DNA of 64,000 nt from Myxococcales bacterium 68-20 (lineage in GTDB: Bacteria; Myxococcota_A; Polyangia; Polyangiales; Polyangiaceae): assembly GCA_001899635.1 (NCBI GenBank), contig MKVQ01000025.1, positions 49,719 through 113,718 on the forward strand. The letters are read 5' to 3'. The notes beneath the pieces were generated by a model. The model did no database searches and was not told the origin of the DNA. It was given only the letters and a program-made list of their open reading frames with translations. A program made the position numbers and the translations under genes. Numbering within the stretch: the stretch's first letter is position 1; each line of letters opens with the position of its first letter. Shown piece by piece: positions 25,179 through 33,383 of the stretch.

Positions 25179-26563
25179 GTTGCTTCCGCCTCCACGTGGC
25201 GGCCTGGGCTGGGCCCGGAGCACGGGAGCTCGACGGTGAACGTGGACCCGCGACCGACCTGACTCTCTGCCCATACCCTGCCACCGAGCCCGCGCACGAG
25301 ACTGCGCACGATGTAGAGGCCGAGTCCCAAGCCGCCGTACTCCCGTGCAGAGACCGCACGCTCGAACCGTTCGAAGATGCACGGAAGGCGCTCAGGCGGA
25401 ATGCCGATGCCGTGATCGGTGACGACGAGCCGGGCGGTGCCGGTCGGCACCTCCTCGACGGTGATCTCGATCGGCTTGCCCTCCCCGAACTTCATCGCGT
25501 TCGCGAGGAGGTTCGTGACGATTCGCTCGAGCTTGCTTCGGTCCCAGAAGCCCACGACGGAGGCCGCGTCCGTGAGCGTCACGGTAGCCCCGGCTCGAGC
25601 GAGATCGGCCTCGAAGCGCTGCACCACGTCACGGGCGACGAGCACGAGGTCGAGCGACTCGAGCTCGAGCGCAAGGTGTCCGCTCTGGATCCGGGAGACC
25701 TCGAGGAGCTCCTCGATGAGCCGGGTGAGTCGTCCGATCTGCCTCTCGGCGAGTCGGAATGTCCGCAGCGTCATCTCGGGAGACGGCGGCACGATCCCTC
25801 GGGTCAGACTCTGCACCATCAGCTGGAGCGAGGTGATCGGCGTGCGCAGCTCGTGCGACGCGATCGAGAGAAACTCGTCACGGAGCCGAACCGCCTCCTG
25901 GAGCTGCACCTGGCTGGCCTGCAGCCGTTCTTGCGCCTGGTTCAGGTCCTCGAGCATTCCCAAGAGCACGCGTCGTGCGCGCTCCGACTCCGCCAGCCTC
26001 GCGCGCGCTTCCTGTGCGAGCCGAGCGTCGTATCGACAGAGCACTCTCAAATCTGCCTCGATCACGTCGAGGAACTGGGTCATGAGCCGGCGGTGGAGCT
26101 CGCTGTACGAGTTCGCTTTGACGTCCAGGACGCACAGCGTCCCGAACAGATTGCCGCTCGGCCACGCGATCGGATAGCCGAGATACGAGATCAACCCCAG
26201 CTTCAAGTCCGGATTGGAGCTCCACACCGGGTCTGCCGTGGCGTCAGGAACGAGCAGGGGACGGCGGCTCTTCATGACTTCCTCACAATAGACACCGCTA
26301 TCGAACGCCGCTTCCTCACCACGCCGATACGGGTTCCCCTTCGATGCGCTCGCGACGAGGACGGCCAGGTGCTGCGGCTCGGCCTTCATGACGAGGGAAG
26401 ACGGCACCTGCACGATCTCGGCGATGAGATCGACGATCTGCTGCCACTTCTGAATGAGCTCTGGAGGAATCTGGACGTCGTCGGCAGCGAGGGCTGAAGC
26501 CGCCGCGTCGCTCGTCGAATGGTCCGCTTCGCGCATGTCCGTTGAAAGCAGCGAGCGGGCCAT
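25175..26563 (-). CDS. GAF-domain sensor histidine kinase
   Basis: A 462-aa soluble kinase without TM helices. The GAF domain (about 40-180) includes GLISYLGYPIAWPSGNLFGT. A coiled-coil linker (about 185-225; ARLAESERARRVLLGMLEDL) leads to the HisKA domain with H-box SIASHELRTP and to HATPase_c motifs: N-box NLLANAMKFGE, G1 DHGIGIPPERL and G2 GGLGLGLYI. It autophosphorylates on the H-box His and passes phosphate to the coupled receiver protein. The GAF pattern resembles those that sense small molecules or light, but no chromophore-binding Cys is evident. Confidence 0.93.
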   Translation of the reverse strand: MARSLLSTDMREADHSTSDAAASALAADDVQIPPELIQKWQQIVDLIAEIVQVPSSLVMKAEPQHLAVLVASASKGNPYRRGEEAAFDSGVYCEEVMKSRRPLLVPDATADPVWSSNPDLKLGLISYLGYPIAWPSGNLFGTLCVLDVKANSYSELHRRLMTQFLDVIEADLRVLCRYDARLAQEARARLAESERARRVLLGMLEDLNQAQERLQASQVQLQEAVRLRDEFLSIASHELRTPITSLQLMVQSLTRGIVPPSPEMTLRTFRLAERQIGRLTRLIEELLEVSRIQSGHLALELESLDLVLVARDVVQRFEADLARAGATVTLTDAASVVGFWDRSKLERIVTNLLANAMKFGEGKPIEITVEEVPTGTARLVVTDHGIGIPPERLPCIFERFERAVSAREYGGLGLGLYIVRSLVRGLGGRVWAESQVGRGSTFTVELPCSGPSPGRHVEAEAT

Positions 26564-26654
26564 GCGGGCAGTCCAGATCCAGGCGCTGCCACTGTCAAAT
26601 CGGCCGAGGTTGGAGCTGCGGCGCTCGAGCCCCTCGAGCTCGCCCCCTCCTCCG

Positions 26655-26843
26655 CTAGCCTCTTCGCGTCAGGGCGCAAAGGCGACCGAGGATCGACGGT
26701 GCGGCCTGCTCCTCCATCTTCCGCTTCGCGCGGCACGAGCAACGGTGCTCACGCGGTACGTCGCCGAGGACCTGCTCGACGTGTTTCCCGCAGCCCGCAT
26801 AGGACGGCTTCCCGCAGTTGGCGCATTCTACTCTTCGGCACAT
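26655..26843 (-). CDS. Small conserved Cys-rich (zinc-ribbon-like) protein
   Basis: A 62-aa protein. The N-terminal pattern MCRRVECANCGKPSYAGCG followed by HVEQVLGDVPREHRCSC matches a widespread family of tiny bacterial proteins, with Cys pairs at about 7/10, 18 and 35/37 arranged for zinc binding. The C-terminus is basic and variable. The molecular role of the family is unknown to me. It is divergent from the methyltransferase, and the long hairpin at 26879-26954 begins 36 bp upstream of its start codon. Confidence 0.8.
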   Translation of the reverse strand: MCRRVECANCGKPSYAGCGKHVEQVLGDVPREHRCSCRAKRKMEEQAAPSILGRLCALTRRG

Positions 26844-26878
26844 GATCGTTCTCCGCTCGGGTCGAAGCCTCTACGTCG

Positions 26879-26954
26879 GTGAGAGCCCCGATCCGGACAA
26901 AAGGATGCGCGCACCACGAAGCGCGAATCCTTTCGGCTCCCGGCTGGCTCTCAC
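26879..26954. other. Long composite hairpin in a divergent intergenic region
   Basis: Three nested stems: outer GTGAGAGCC (26879-26887) with GGCTCTCAC (26946-26954), 9 bp perfect; middle CCGG (26893-26896) with CCGG (26940-26943); inner AAAGGATGCGCGC (26900-26912) with GCGCGAATCCTTT (26921-26933), 12 of 13 pairs, loop ACCACGAA. In all 25 of 26 stem positions pair over 76 bases. It lies between divergent genes, so a terminator is not needed here. No T-run follows on either strand. It could be a structured 5' leader of the methyltransferase (start 27003), a small RNA, or a cruciform binding site. Confidence 0.7.
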
Positions 26955-27002
26955 GAGGATCGAACGGACTCGAACCCGCTCGACGACGTCAGGATTGAAC
27001 GC

Positions 27003-27614
27003 ATGAGCTCGACATTCTGGGACGAACGATTCCGAGGAGACGAATACGCGTACGGTCGCGAGCCGAACGACTTCCTACGAGCCGAAGCGCATCGCATTCC
27101 CGCGGGACCGGTGTTGTGCCTCGCCGAGGGCGAAGGTCGAAACGCCGTGTTCTTGGCCAGGCTCGGTCACGAGGTGACCGCGATCGACTTCTCGCTGGAG
27201 GGGCTGCGGAAGACCGAGCGCCTCGCCCGCGAGCACGGCGTCGCGGTCACGACGGTCCACGCCGACCTCGGAGCGTACGAGCCCGAGACCGAGGCCTTCA
27301 GCGGCATCGTCGCGATCTTCGCGCACCTGCCCCCCGCGGTTCGCAAGCGCGTTCATGAATGGGTGCCGCGAGCTCTTCGAGCCGGCGGCGTCTTCCTGCT
27401 CGAGGCGTACACGCCGGAGCAGCTCGCGCTCGGTACGGGAGGCCCGAAGGATCCCGCAATGCTGATGAAGCTCGCCGAGCTCGAAGACGAGCTCGCACCG
27501 CTGACCATCGAGCTCGGGCACGAGGGTCGCCGCGAGATCCACGAGGGGGCATTGCATTCCGGTCCGAGCGAGACCGTCCAGCTCCTGGCCATACGATCGT
27601 CCTCGTCGATCTAG
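27003..27614 (+). CDS. Class I SAM-dependent methyltransferase (TehB-like)
   Basis: A 203-aa protein. The AdoMet-binding motif I is LCLAEGEGRNAVFLA (about 38-52), with an acidic residue at the next strand (VTAIDFS) and later motifs GIVAIFAHLPP and GGVFLLEAYTPEQL. The N-terminal FWDERFRGDEYAYGREPNDFL is typical of the TehB/thiopurine-methyltransferase-like cluster, which methylates small toxic or chalcogen compounds. The true substrate is unknown. Its stop is 8 bp from the convergent porin stop, and its 5' flank contains the long hairpin. Confidence 0.88.
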   Translation: MSSTFWDERFRGDEYAYGREPNDFLRAEAHRIPAGPVLCLAEGEGRNAVFLARLGHEVTAIDFSLEGLRKTERLAREHGVAVTTVHADLGAYEPETEAFSGIVAIFAHLPPAVRKRVHEWVPRALRAGGVFLLEAYTPEQLALGTGGPKDPAMLMKLAELEDELAPLTIELGHEGRREIHEGALHSGPSETVQLLAIRSSSSI

Positions 27615-27621
27615 ATCGCGC

Positions 27622-28944
27622 TCAGAAGCTCACCGTGACTTGAGCGTCCACCCGATCGCCCATCGAGCGAGCGATCGTCTTCGTATCGCGAGTCGCCGAA
27701 GGAGCGAAGAGCCAGCGCTTCTCGTACGTCGCCTGCAAGCGGACGCGAGGAACGATGTCGTACTCGAGCATGGGCGTGAACGAGCGCGAGACGCGCGTTG
27801 CGCTGGGCTCGTCGAGCCCGCGCCGGAGCTCGTCGTAACGGGCACCCACGCGCGCGTTACCGAAGAGTCGGACGCGAGCTTGCACGTAGCCACCGATGCC
27901 GCGACCGAACGTGTCGACCTCGATCGGCTGCCCCGCAAAAGGCGGGGAGGGACCGCCGAAGATCACGCCGCTCGCGTAGACGAGCTCCGCGCGAATGCGG
28001 ATGGGCTCCTTCTCGAGGTGGATGCCGACGCCCGACCGAATCCGCTGGGCGGAGACCCCGTCGACGTTGCGCTTGCCGCGCTGTCCCCACGCGAAGATCG
28101 AGAGCTCCTGGCGCTGTGGATCGGTCGCTTCACCGGAGAAGACCCAGGAGGCCATCGTCCTCGCCGTCAGGTCTTTGGCGTCGTCGTCGAGGGCACCACG
28201 CCGTCCGTTCGACACCATCAGCGCATACGACAGAGCCATGTGCCCTCGCTGATGGGTATCGAACACCGCGACTCCGAGGTCCCGAAAGCCGGAAGCGCCT
28301 CCGTCGTAGCGTCCGTTCCGAACGGGGTTCTCCATCACGAGGCCCGACGCTGGGAGCGATACATTGATCCACTCGGCGGCGCTCGCGTTCGACTCCACGG
28401 CCTCATCCATCAGCGGAAGCCGGAATTGACCGACCCGAATCCGTGCTCCTGGAATCCAGCTGATCGTGATCGACGCGTCCGCCAACGTCGGGCCGTCACG
28501 CGCGAGCGGCACCGTCCCGAGCTCGGCGACCAAGTAGTACGAGACGAGGCCGCCCGTGCCGGGGATGACCCCGCGTACCCCCGGACGTGCACGGCGAACC
28601 ACGATCCCCCACGTCGCGCCGCGGGGCGAGAGCGTGTTGAACGAGGCGCGCTCCCCTTCGAACTGCGCAAGGACAGGGCTCAGGCCAAAGACCGGCTCGG
28701 CGATGATGCCCGAGCCCGTGACCTGTACGACGCCGAACGGCCGGATCGGCGGCGCATTCGGTGGCTCGGTGCCCTGCACCATCGGCCAGTCGGCAGCGTG
28801 TGCGACCGACGCGAGCGGAGCGAAGGATCCGAGCGTCGAAACGCCGATGAGGAGAGCGATGCGCCCGGTGCGACGCAGCGACTCCCCGGTGCCGGGGACA
28901 CGGCTCGCCGACCGGGTCGCGCGCGACCGGTCTGGACCCCTCAT
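27622..28944 (-). CDS. Outer-membrane porin (OprO/OprP-like)
   Basis: A 440-aa protein. The ATG at 28944 overlaps the rhodanese stop (ATGA), so translation is coupled. The signal peptide ends near SVAHAADWP. The rest is dominated by alternating strands with typical porin motifs (ARIRVGQFRLPLMDEAVES, GYVQARVRLFGNARVGARYD) and ends in an aromatic residue (VDAQVTVSF) as outer-membrane barrels do. It is the third gene of the persulfide dioxygenase operon, so it may move a sulfur compound or its product across the outer membrane; that is an inference from the operon. Confidence 0.82.
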   Translation of the reverse strand: MRGPDRSRATRSASRVPGTGESLRRTGRIALLIGVSTLGSFAPLASVAHAADWPMVQGTEPPNAPPIRPFGVVQVTGSGIIAEPVFGLSPVLAQFEGERASFNTLSPRGATWGIVVRRARPGVRGVIPGTGGLVSYYLVAELGTVPLARDGPTLADASITISWIPGARIRVGQFRLPLMDEAVESNASAAEWINVSLPASGLVMENPVRNGRYDGGASGFRDLGVAVFDTHQRGHMALSYALMVSNGRRGALDDDAKDLTARTMASWVFSGEATDPQRQELSIFAWGQRGKRNVDGVSAQRIRSGVGIHLEKEPIRIRAELVYASGVIFGGPSPPFAGQPIEVDTFGRGIGGYVQARVRLFGNARVGARYDELRRGLDEPSATRVSRSFTPMLEYDIVPRVRLQATYEKRWLFAPSATRDTKTIARSMGDRVDAQVTVSF

Positions 28945-29300
28945 GCGCTGGTTCGTTCGACCGGCAGCTTCGCTTCGTTCCACGCCAGCATGCCGCCGGC
29001 CATGTTCATCACACGGCGAAACCCCATCGCTCTCAGCGCCGCCGCGGCTCGACCGGAGCGCGCACCGGATCGACAGACGAGGACGATCACCTCGTCCTTG
29101 CTCCAGCTCTTCGCCGCCGCCTCGACCGTCGCGAGGGGCGCGTGCTCGACCCCGAGGATGTGCCCCAGCTCGCCGGTGAGCTCGTGGGGCTCGCGCACGT
29201 CCACGACGTGAACCTCGTTGCAAGTCGCGGCTACCTGCGCCGGCAGGACGTCGCGATAGCCGGCAGCATTCGTCACTCCGCTCTCGTAAAGGGCGTTCAT
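28941..29300 (-). CDS. Rhodanese-like sulfurtransferase
   Basis: A 119-aa single-domain rhodanese. The ATG at 29300 has AAGGGAGA about six bases upstream. The active-site loop VLVCRSGARSG contains the catalytic Cys in the CRSGxRS form, and VHVVDVREPHELTGELGHI is the usual N-terminal motif. It transfers sulfane sulfur, for instance from persulfide to thiol acceptors. It lies 17 bp after the persulfide dioxygenase gene and overlaps the porin gene, which places it in sulfide/persulfide detoxification. Confidence 0.92.
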   Translation of the reverse strand: MNALYESGVTNAAGYRDVLPAQVAATCNEVHVVDVREPHELTGELGHILGVEHAPLATVEAAAKSWSKDEVIVLVCRSGARSGRAAAALRAMGFRRVMNMAGGMLAWNEAKLPVERTSA

Positions 29301-29317
29301 CGCGTTCTCCCTTCCGA

Positions 29318-30205
29318 TCAAGCGGGCGAGCCGTCGTCGTCCGTCTTCTTGTTCAGGTCGAGCGGGACCGTCAGGTAGCGACGCCCGTTCGCGTGTGGTG
29401 CCGGCAGGCGTCCTGCGTCGATGTTGATCTGCACGCTCGGATAGAGGAGCCGCGGGGCCTTCAGCGTCGCATCGCGCTCCTTCCGCCTCCTCACGAACTC
29501 GTCCCGCGACGTGCTCGCGCGGAGCTGCACGTTCGACTCCTTCGACTTGCCGATCGTCGTCTCGGAGCGAAGCGGACGGCCGTTCGGCTGGTAGTCGTGG
29601 CCGACGAAGACCCGTGTCGCATCGGGGAGCCCGTAGAGACGCTCGTGGACGGACGTGTAGAGCGCGTCGGCGCTTCCACTGGGGAAGTCGCACCGACCGG
29701 TGCCGTAGTCCTCGATGAACAAGGCATCGCCCGTGAAGACCGCGTCGTCGATCTTGTAGGTCACGCATGCTGGGGTGTGACCGGGCGTGGCGAAGACCTC
29801 GAGCTCGAGCGTCCCCGCGCGAGCCTTCTCTCCGTCCTCGAACAGCCGATCGAACTGACTCCCGTCGACCGAGAACGAAGGTCCGAGATCGAACACGTCC
29901 TTGAAGACCTTCTGCACGTCGCGGATGCGTGCTCCGATGCCGACCTTTGCGCCGAAGCGACGCTTCAGGTACTGCGCACCGCTCAAGTGATCGGCGTGGG
30001 CGTGCGTCTCGAGCACGTAGTGCAGCCGAAGCCCCTCCTTCTGGAGAAAGGCCGCTACCGCCTCGAGCGACTTCGTCGCCGTCGTCGATGAGAGCGGGTC
30101 GTAGTCGAGCACGGGGTCGATCACGACGGCATCACGGCTCTTCTGGTCGTAGACGACGTACGTGAGCGTGAAGGTGGCCTGGTCGTAGAAGGTTTCGATC
30201 TGCAT
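29318..30205 (-). CDS. Persulfide dioxygenase (ETHE1/Blh-like metallo-beta-lactamase fold)
   Basis: A 295-aa protein with an MBL-fold iron site: THAHADH (about 66-72), the His in [10 protein letters not shown], the Asp in FTGDALF and the His in VFVGHDY. The [14 protein letters not shown] motif after the metal Asp is diagnostic for ETHE1/PDO-type enzymes that oxidise glutathione persulfide to sulfite with oxygen. The C-terminus is longer than in human ETHE1, as in bacterial Blh-type proteins. First gene of an operon with rhodanese and porin. A 228-bp gap upstream contains a 16-bp palindrome at 30370-30385 that may be its operator. Confidence 0.92.
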   Translation of the reverse strand: MQIETFYDQATFTLTYVVYDQKSRDAVVIDPVLDYDPLSSTTATKSLEAVAAFLQKEGLRLHYVLETHAHADHLSGAQYLKRRFGAKVGIGARIRDVQKVFKDVFDLGPSFSVDGSQFDRLFEDGEKARAGTLELEVFATPGHTPACVTYKIDDAVFTGDALFIEDYGTGRCDFPSGSADALYTSVHERLYGLPDATRVFVGHDYQPNGRPLRSETTIGKSKESNVQLRASTSRDEFVRRRKERDATLKAPRLLYPSVQINIDAGRLPAPHANGRRYLTVPLDLNKKTDDDGSPA

Positions 30206-30369
30206 GGCGGGTCCTTGGCCGTGGGAGCCGCTAGCGAGCGAATTGGGTTCGCGCGGTCTGAAGAAAGCTCACCTCGAGGGTCGGGTCCCTCACCGCTCTC
30301 CTTGCGCCTCGCACCGGCGCGACGGACCAGACGCAACGCACATGCCTCGCACACCGACGCCCGGGCTAC

Positions 30370-30385
30370 CTCTTCCGCGGAAGAG
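30370..30385. promoter_or_regulatory. Perfect 16-bp palindrome upstream of the persulfide dioxygenase operon
   Basis: CTCTTCCGCGGAAGAG is a perfect dyad with no spacer. It lies 165 bp upstream of the dioxygenase start and 49 bp past the end of the pirin gene. Either an operator for the sulfur operon or part of a 3' element of the pirin gene. Confidence 0.4.
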
Positions 30386-30433
30386 CTCCGGGCGACGGTC
30401 GTGCAATAGGAGGCGCGCTCGCGCTCGCGGTCG

Positions 30434-31132
30434 TCAGGCAAGATCGAACACGAGCACCTCACCGCCATCCACGCCCTCGATGCTGACCCGCGCCTCTCCG
30501 GTGAGAGCTGCGCCGTCTCCGGCGGACAGGACCTCTCCGTTCACGCGGACCTTGCCACGAGCGACCTGGACCCAGGAGTGCCTGCCGGTGCCGAGCGTGA
30601 GATCGGCGCTCTCGCCTGCGCCGATGAGCCCTGCGTGGAGGACCGCGTCGGCGTGGATCGTGACGCTGCCGTCGCGACCGTCGGGAGAAGCCACGACCCG
30701 CAGTCGCCCCTTCTTCTCGTCGTCGCCGAAGGTCTTCTGCTCGTAGCTCGGCTGGATGCCGTTCTTCGCCGGCATGATCCAGATCTGGAGGAAGTGGACG
30801 TCTTCGCTTCTGGAAGCGTTGTACTCGCTGTGGCGTACCCCCGTGCCTGCGCTCATCCGCTGCACGTCGCCCGGCCGGATGACGGAGCCGTTGCCCATCG
30901 AGTCCTTGTGCTCGAGGCTGCCCTCGAGGACGTAGGAGATGATCTCCATGTCGCGGTGGGGATGCGTCCCGAAGCCCTGCCCGGGCGAGACGTGGTCCTC
31001 GTTGATCACGCGGAGGGCTCGGAAGCCCATGTGATCGGGATCGTAGTAGTCCGCGAACGAGAAGCTGTGCCGGGAGTCGAGCCACCCGTGCCGCGCGTGA
31101 CCTCGATCCTCGGAACGTCGGACGATCATCAT
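30434..31132 (-). CDS. Pirin family protein (YhhW/quercetinase-like bicupin)
   Basis: A 232-aa protein. The ATG at 31132 has GGAGG seven bases upstream; an adjacent ATG lies at 31129. The pirin-type cupin is recognisable from SRHSFSFADYYDPDHMGFRA, the metal ligands in HPHRDMEIISYVLEGSLEHKD and the final Glu/His in TGVRHSEYNAS. Bacterial members can act as quercetin 2,3-dioxygenases or redox-responsive regulators. It is divergent from a LysR regulator with 97 bp between starts, the usual arrangement for a LysR target gene. Confidence 0.92.
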   Translation of the reverse strand: MMIVRRSEDRGHARHGWLDSRHSFSFADYYDPDHMGFRALRVINEDHVSPGQGFGTHPHRDMEIISYVLEGSLEHKDSMGNGSVIRPGDVQRMSAGTGVRHSEYNASRSEDVHFLQIWIMPAKNGIQPSYEQKTFGDDEKKGRLRVVASPDGRDGSVTIHADAVLHAGLIGAGESADLTLGTGRHSWVQVARGKVRVNGEVLSAGDGAALTGEARVSIEGVDGGEVLVFDLA

Positions 31133-31202
31133 CTTGTTGCCTCCTGAGAGACGAGTTTGCGTCCGGCGTGCCATCTCGTGAATCGGCAAAGCATTGACGC
31201 GT

Positions 31203-31220
31203 ATCATCTACTCAGGTGAT
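31203..31220. promoter_or_regulatory. Candidate LysR-type binding site
   Basis: ATCA (31203-31206) and TGAT (31217-31220) form interrupted dyad arms (ATCATC/GGTGAT with one mismatch), as expected for a LysR box. It sits 10 bp before the LysR start codon and about 70 bp upstream of the pirin start, a position suited to autoregulation and control of pirin. Confidence 0.4.
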
Positions 31221-31229
31221 GGTTCGCAG

Positions 31230-32174
31230 ATGTTCGATCCGGTCACGCTCGACCAGCTCCGCGCCCTCGTCACCGTCGTCGAGGAGGGCAGCTTCTCTGC
31301 CGCCGCGAGGAAGCTCCAGCGAGTGCAGTCCGCCGTGAGCACCTCGATGGCGAACCTCGAGTCGCACCTCGGCGTGTCGATCTGGGATCGTTCGACGAAG
31401 GTGGCGCGGCTCACGGAGCAGGGTCAGGCGGTGCTCGCCGCGGCCCGGCGCGTCCTCGCGGAGGTCGACGGGCTCCGTCGTCTGACCGCGGGCATGGTGA
31501 CCGGCCTCGAGGCGTCGGTCTCGCTGTGCATCGATGCGCTGTTTCCTCTGAGCGCGCTCATCGATGCGTGCAAGGGCTTCGCGAAGGAGTTCCCGTCGGT
31601 CGACCTCCGCATCGACACCGAGCTGATGACCGCGGTGTCCGCGCGTGTGCTCGCGGGCAGCGCGACGCTCGGCGTCGTCAGCCCGCGCGGGCTCCTTCCG
31701 GGGCTCGAGCGCAAGGCCCTCTCGCGCATCTGGATGGTGCCCGTCGTCAGCCCTCGGCATCCCCTCGCCAAGCTCGAAGGAGAGCTCTCGCAGAAGGAGC
31801 TCGCCGACACAATCCAGATCGTCCTCTCCGAGCGGGCCGGCACCGGCGTGGCCGATCAGGCGGTCCTCTCACCGCGGACGTGGCGTGTCGCGGACCTTCA
31901 CACGAAGCACATGATGCTTCGCGGCGGGCTCGGGTGGGGCAACCTCCCCGAGCACCTCGTCCACGACGACATCGAAGCGGGAAGGCTCGTCGCGATCCGC
32001 CCGGAGGCGTGGGGTGAGGAGGAGCACACGCTCTATCTCTCGGCGGTGTACCGACCCGACACGACCTTCGGCCCCGCCCACCAGTGGCTCCTCGAGCAGC
32101 TCGGGGCGCTGTGCGCCCGCGACTCCGGCACGCCTCGACGCCGCAAGCCGCGAGCCCGTCGAACGAAGGGCTGA
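31230..32174 (+). CDS. LysR family transcriptional regulator
   Basis: A 314-aa protein from the ATG at 31230. The N-terminal winged HTH is typical (FDPVTLDQLRALVTVVEEGS, FSAAARKLQRVQSAVSTSMA), followed by the linker helix and a periplasmic-binding-protein-like effector domain (about 90-295). It is divergent from pirin and 8 bp upstream of a lipoprotein gene on the same strand. It likely controls pirin; the inducer is unknown. The C-terminus is basic (RRRKPRARRTKG). Confidence 0.93.
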   Translation: MFDPVTLDQLRALVTVVEEGSFSAAARKLQRVQSAVSTSMANLESHLGVSIWDRSTKVARLTEQGQAVLAAARRVLAEVDGLRRLTAGMVTGLEASVSLCIDALFPLSALIDACKGFAKEFPSVDLRIDTELMTAVSARVLAGSATLGVVSPRGLLPGLERKALSRIWMVPVVSPRHPLAKLEGELSQKELADTIQIVLSERAGTGVADQAVLSPRTWRVADLHTKHMMLRGGLGWGNLPEHLVHDDIEAGRLVAIRPEAWGEEEHTLYLSAVYRPDTTFGPAHQWLLEQLGALCARDSGTPRRRKPRARRTKG

Positions 32175-32182
32175 GCGCCGCC

Positions 32183-33352
32183 ATGATACCGTGCGAACAA
32201 CGCATGGCTCGCGCGCGGAGATCCGTTTGCCACGCAACGCTCGGACAGCTCTTCCTCGGGGGCGTTCTCACACTCACGCTCGGCTGTCGGAGCGCGCCCG
32301 CTGCCAAGCTCGAGTCGCCCGAGGCCTCCGACAGCGATGACGAGCCGCCGCCAACGGAGACGGTGTTTCAGCAGCTTCCCCCGATGCACATCGGCGTTCT
32401 GAGGGACGAAGATGAAACGCCATGCGCCGAAGAGCGCATCGCCGGGCTCCGAGCCGCGGTGACCGCGCTCGGGAGGTTGTGGCTCCTCGACGAACGCGGC
32501 CATCTCTCGTCCATCGACCGGACGTTTCAACGGGTGCAATCGCATCTGGTCGAGCGGACCGTCGACGCCATTCGACGTTCCGAGGACGGCTCGCTCTTGG
32601 CGGTTCTCGACGAGGCCGACCGGTGGCGCATCGTTCGGCGCGACGCATCCGGTTGGCATCACGTCGGCGATCTGCCCGCCGGATCTTGGATGGAGAATGC
32701 GTTCACGGAACGAAAGGGCCGCGCCGTCATCGCCACCAACAAGGGGAGAACGTGGTGGAGCGACGCTCGCGGGCGAATACACCTCTGGTCGAACTCTTCT
32801 CCGTATCGACGCGCTGGTTCGATGTCTGCCGCGGCAACGAGCGATGGGGCGATCTACGTCGGGAGAAACGCGGGCGAGTTTGGTGGAAGCCTCGCGCTGA
32901 TCCACGCGGAGGATGACGGTCGGCCGACGACCCAAGAGGAAGCCCTCTACGGACCGATTACCGACATCGTCGTCGACCCGATGGATCGGCGATGCGTGAT
33001 TGCCTCTCAGGGGCTGCTCCACGGGTTTGGAACGGGGCGCATTGCCCGAGCCTGTCCCGGAGATGTATCGATCATCCTCGAAGTCAGGGTCACACCGAAA
33101 CACGGCACCATGAGGGAGACACTGCCGTTCTACAAGGTGATTGCGACCGGCCCTACGACCTATGCAGTTGGAGAGACGGAGATCTACGCCATCAATGGAC
33201 GATCGTCCCGCCGTCTTCCCGCCCCGACGTTCAGCGATCGCTGCGGGCTATCCATCGCGCAGGTCGAAGGCGTGATGACGATTCGCGATCCCAAGTCTCC
33301 TCGTCCGCGAGACCTGATCGGCCTCGGTCGATTCGCGATGCCCGCGCTCTGA
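32183..33352 (+). CDS. Hypothetical lipoprotein
   Basis: A 389-aa protein. The ATG at 32183, 8 bp after the LysR stop, gives a signal peptide whose lipobox is LTLGC; the ATG at 32204 is an alternative with a shorter n-region. After an acidic, Pro-rich linker the protein shows irregular beta-strand repeats such as LGRLWLLDERGHLSSIDR, LLAVLDEADRWRIVRRD and GAIYVGRNAGEFGGSLALI, which could fold as a propeller. No known domain was recognised. Codon choice is somewhat less GC-biased than its neighbours. Confidence 0.75.
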   Translation: MIPCEQRMARARRSVCHATLGQLFLGGVLTLTLGCRSAPAAKLESPEASDSDDEPPPTETVFQQLPPMHIGVLRDEDETPCAEERIAGLRAAVTALGRLWLLDERGHLSSIDRTFQRVQSHLVERTVDAIRRSEDGSLLAVLDEADRWRIVRRDASGWHHVGDLPAGSWMENAFTERKGRAVIATNKGRTWWSDARGRIHLWSNSSPYRRAGSMSAAATSDGAIYVGRNAGEFGGSLALIHAEDDGRPTTQEEALYGPITDIVVDPMDRRCVIASQGLLHGFGTGRIARACPGDVSIILEVRVTPKHGTMRETLPFYKVIATGPTTYAVGETEIYAINGRSSRRLPAPTFSDRCGLSIAQVEGVMTIRDPKSPRPRDLIGLGRFAMPAL

Positions 33353-33383
33353 CCGGCTGTGACGGTCGCAGCAACGGTCAGGC

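Noticed and set aside
26960..26985. tRNA T-arm-like GGTTCGAGTCC on the minus strand
   Set aside because: The flanking bases do not form a T stem, and no acceptor, D or anticodon arms can be drawn around it.
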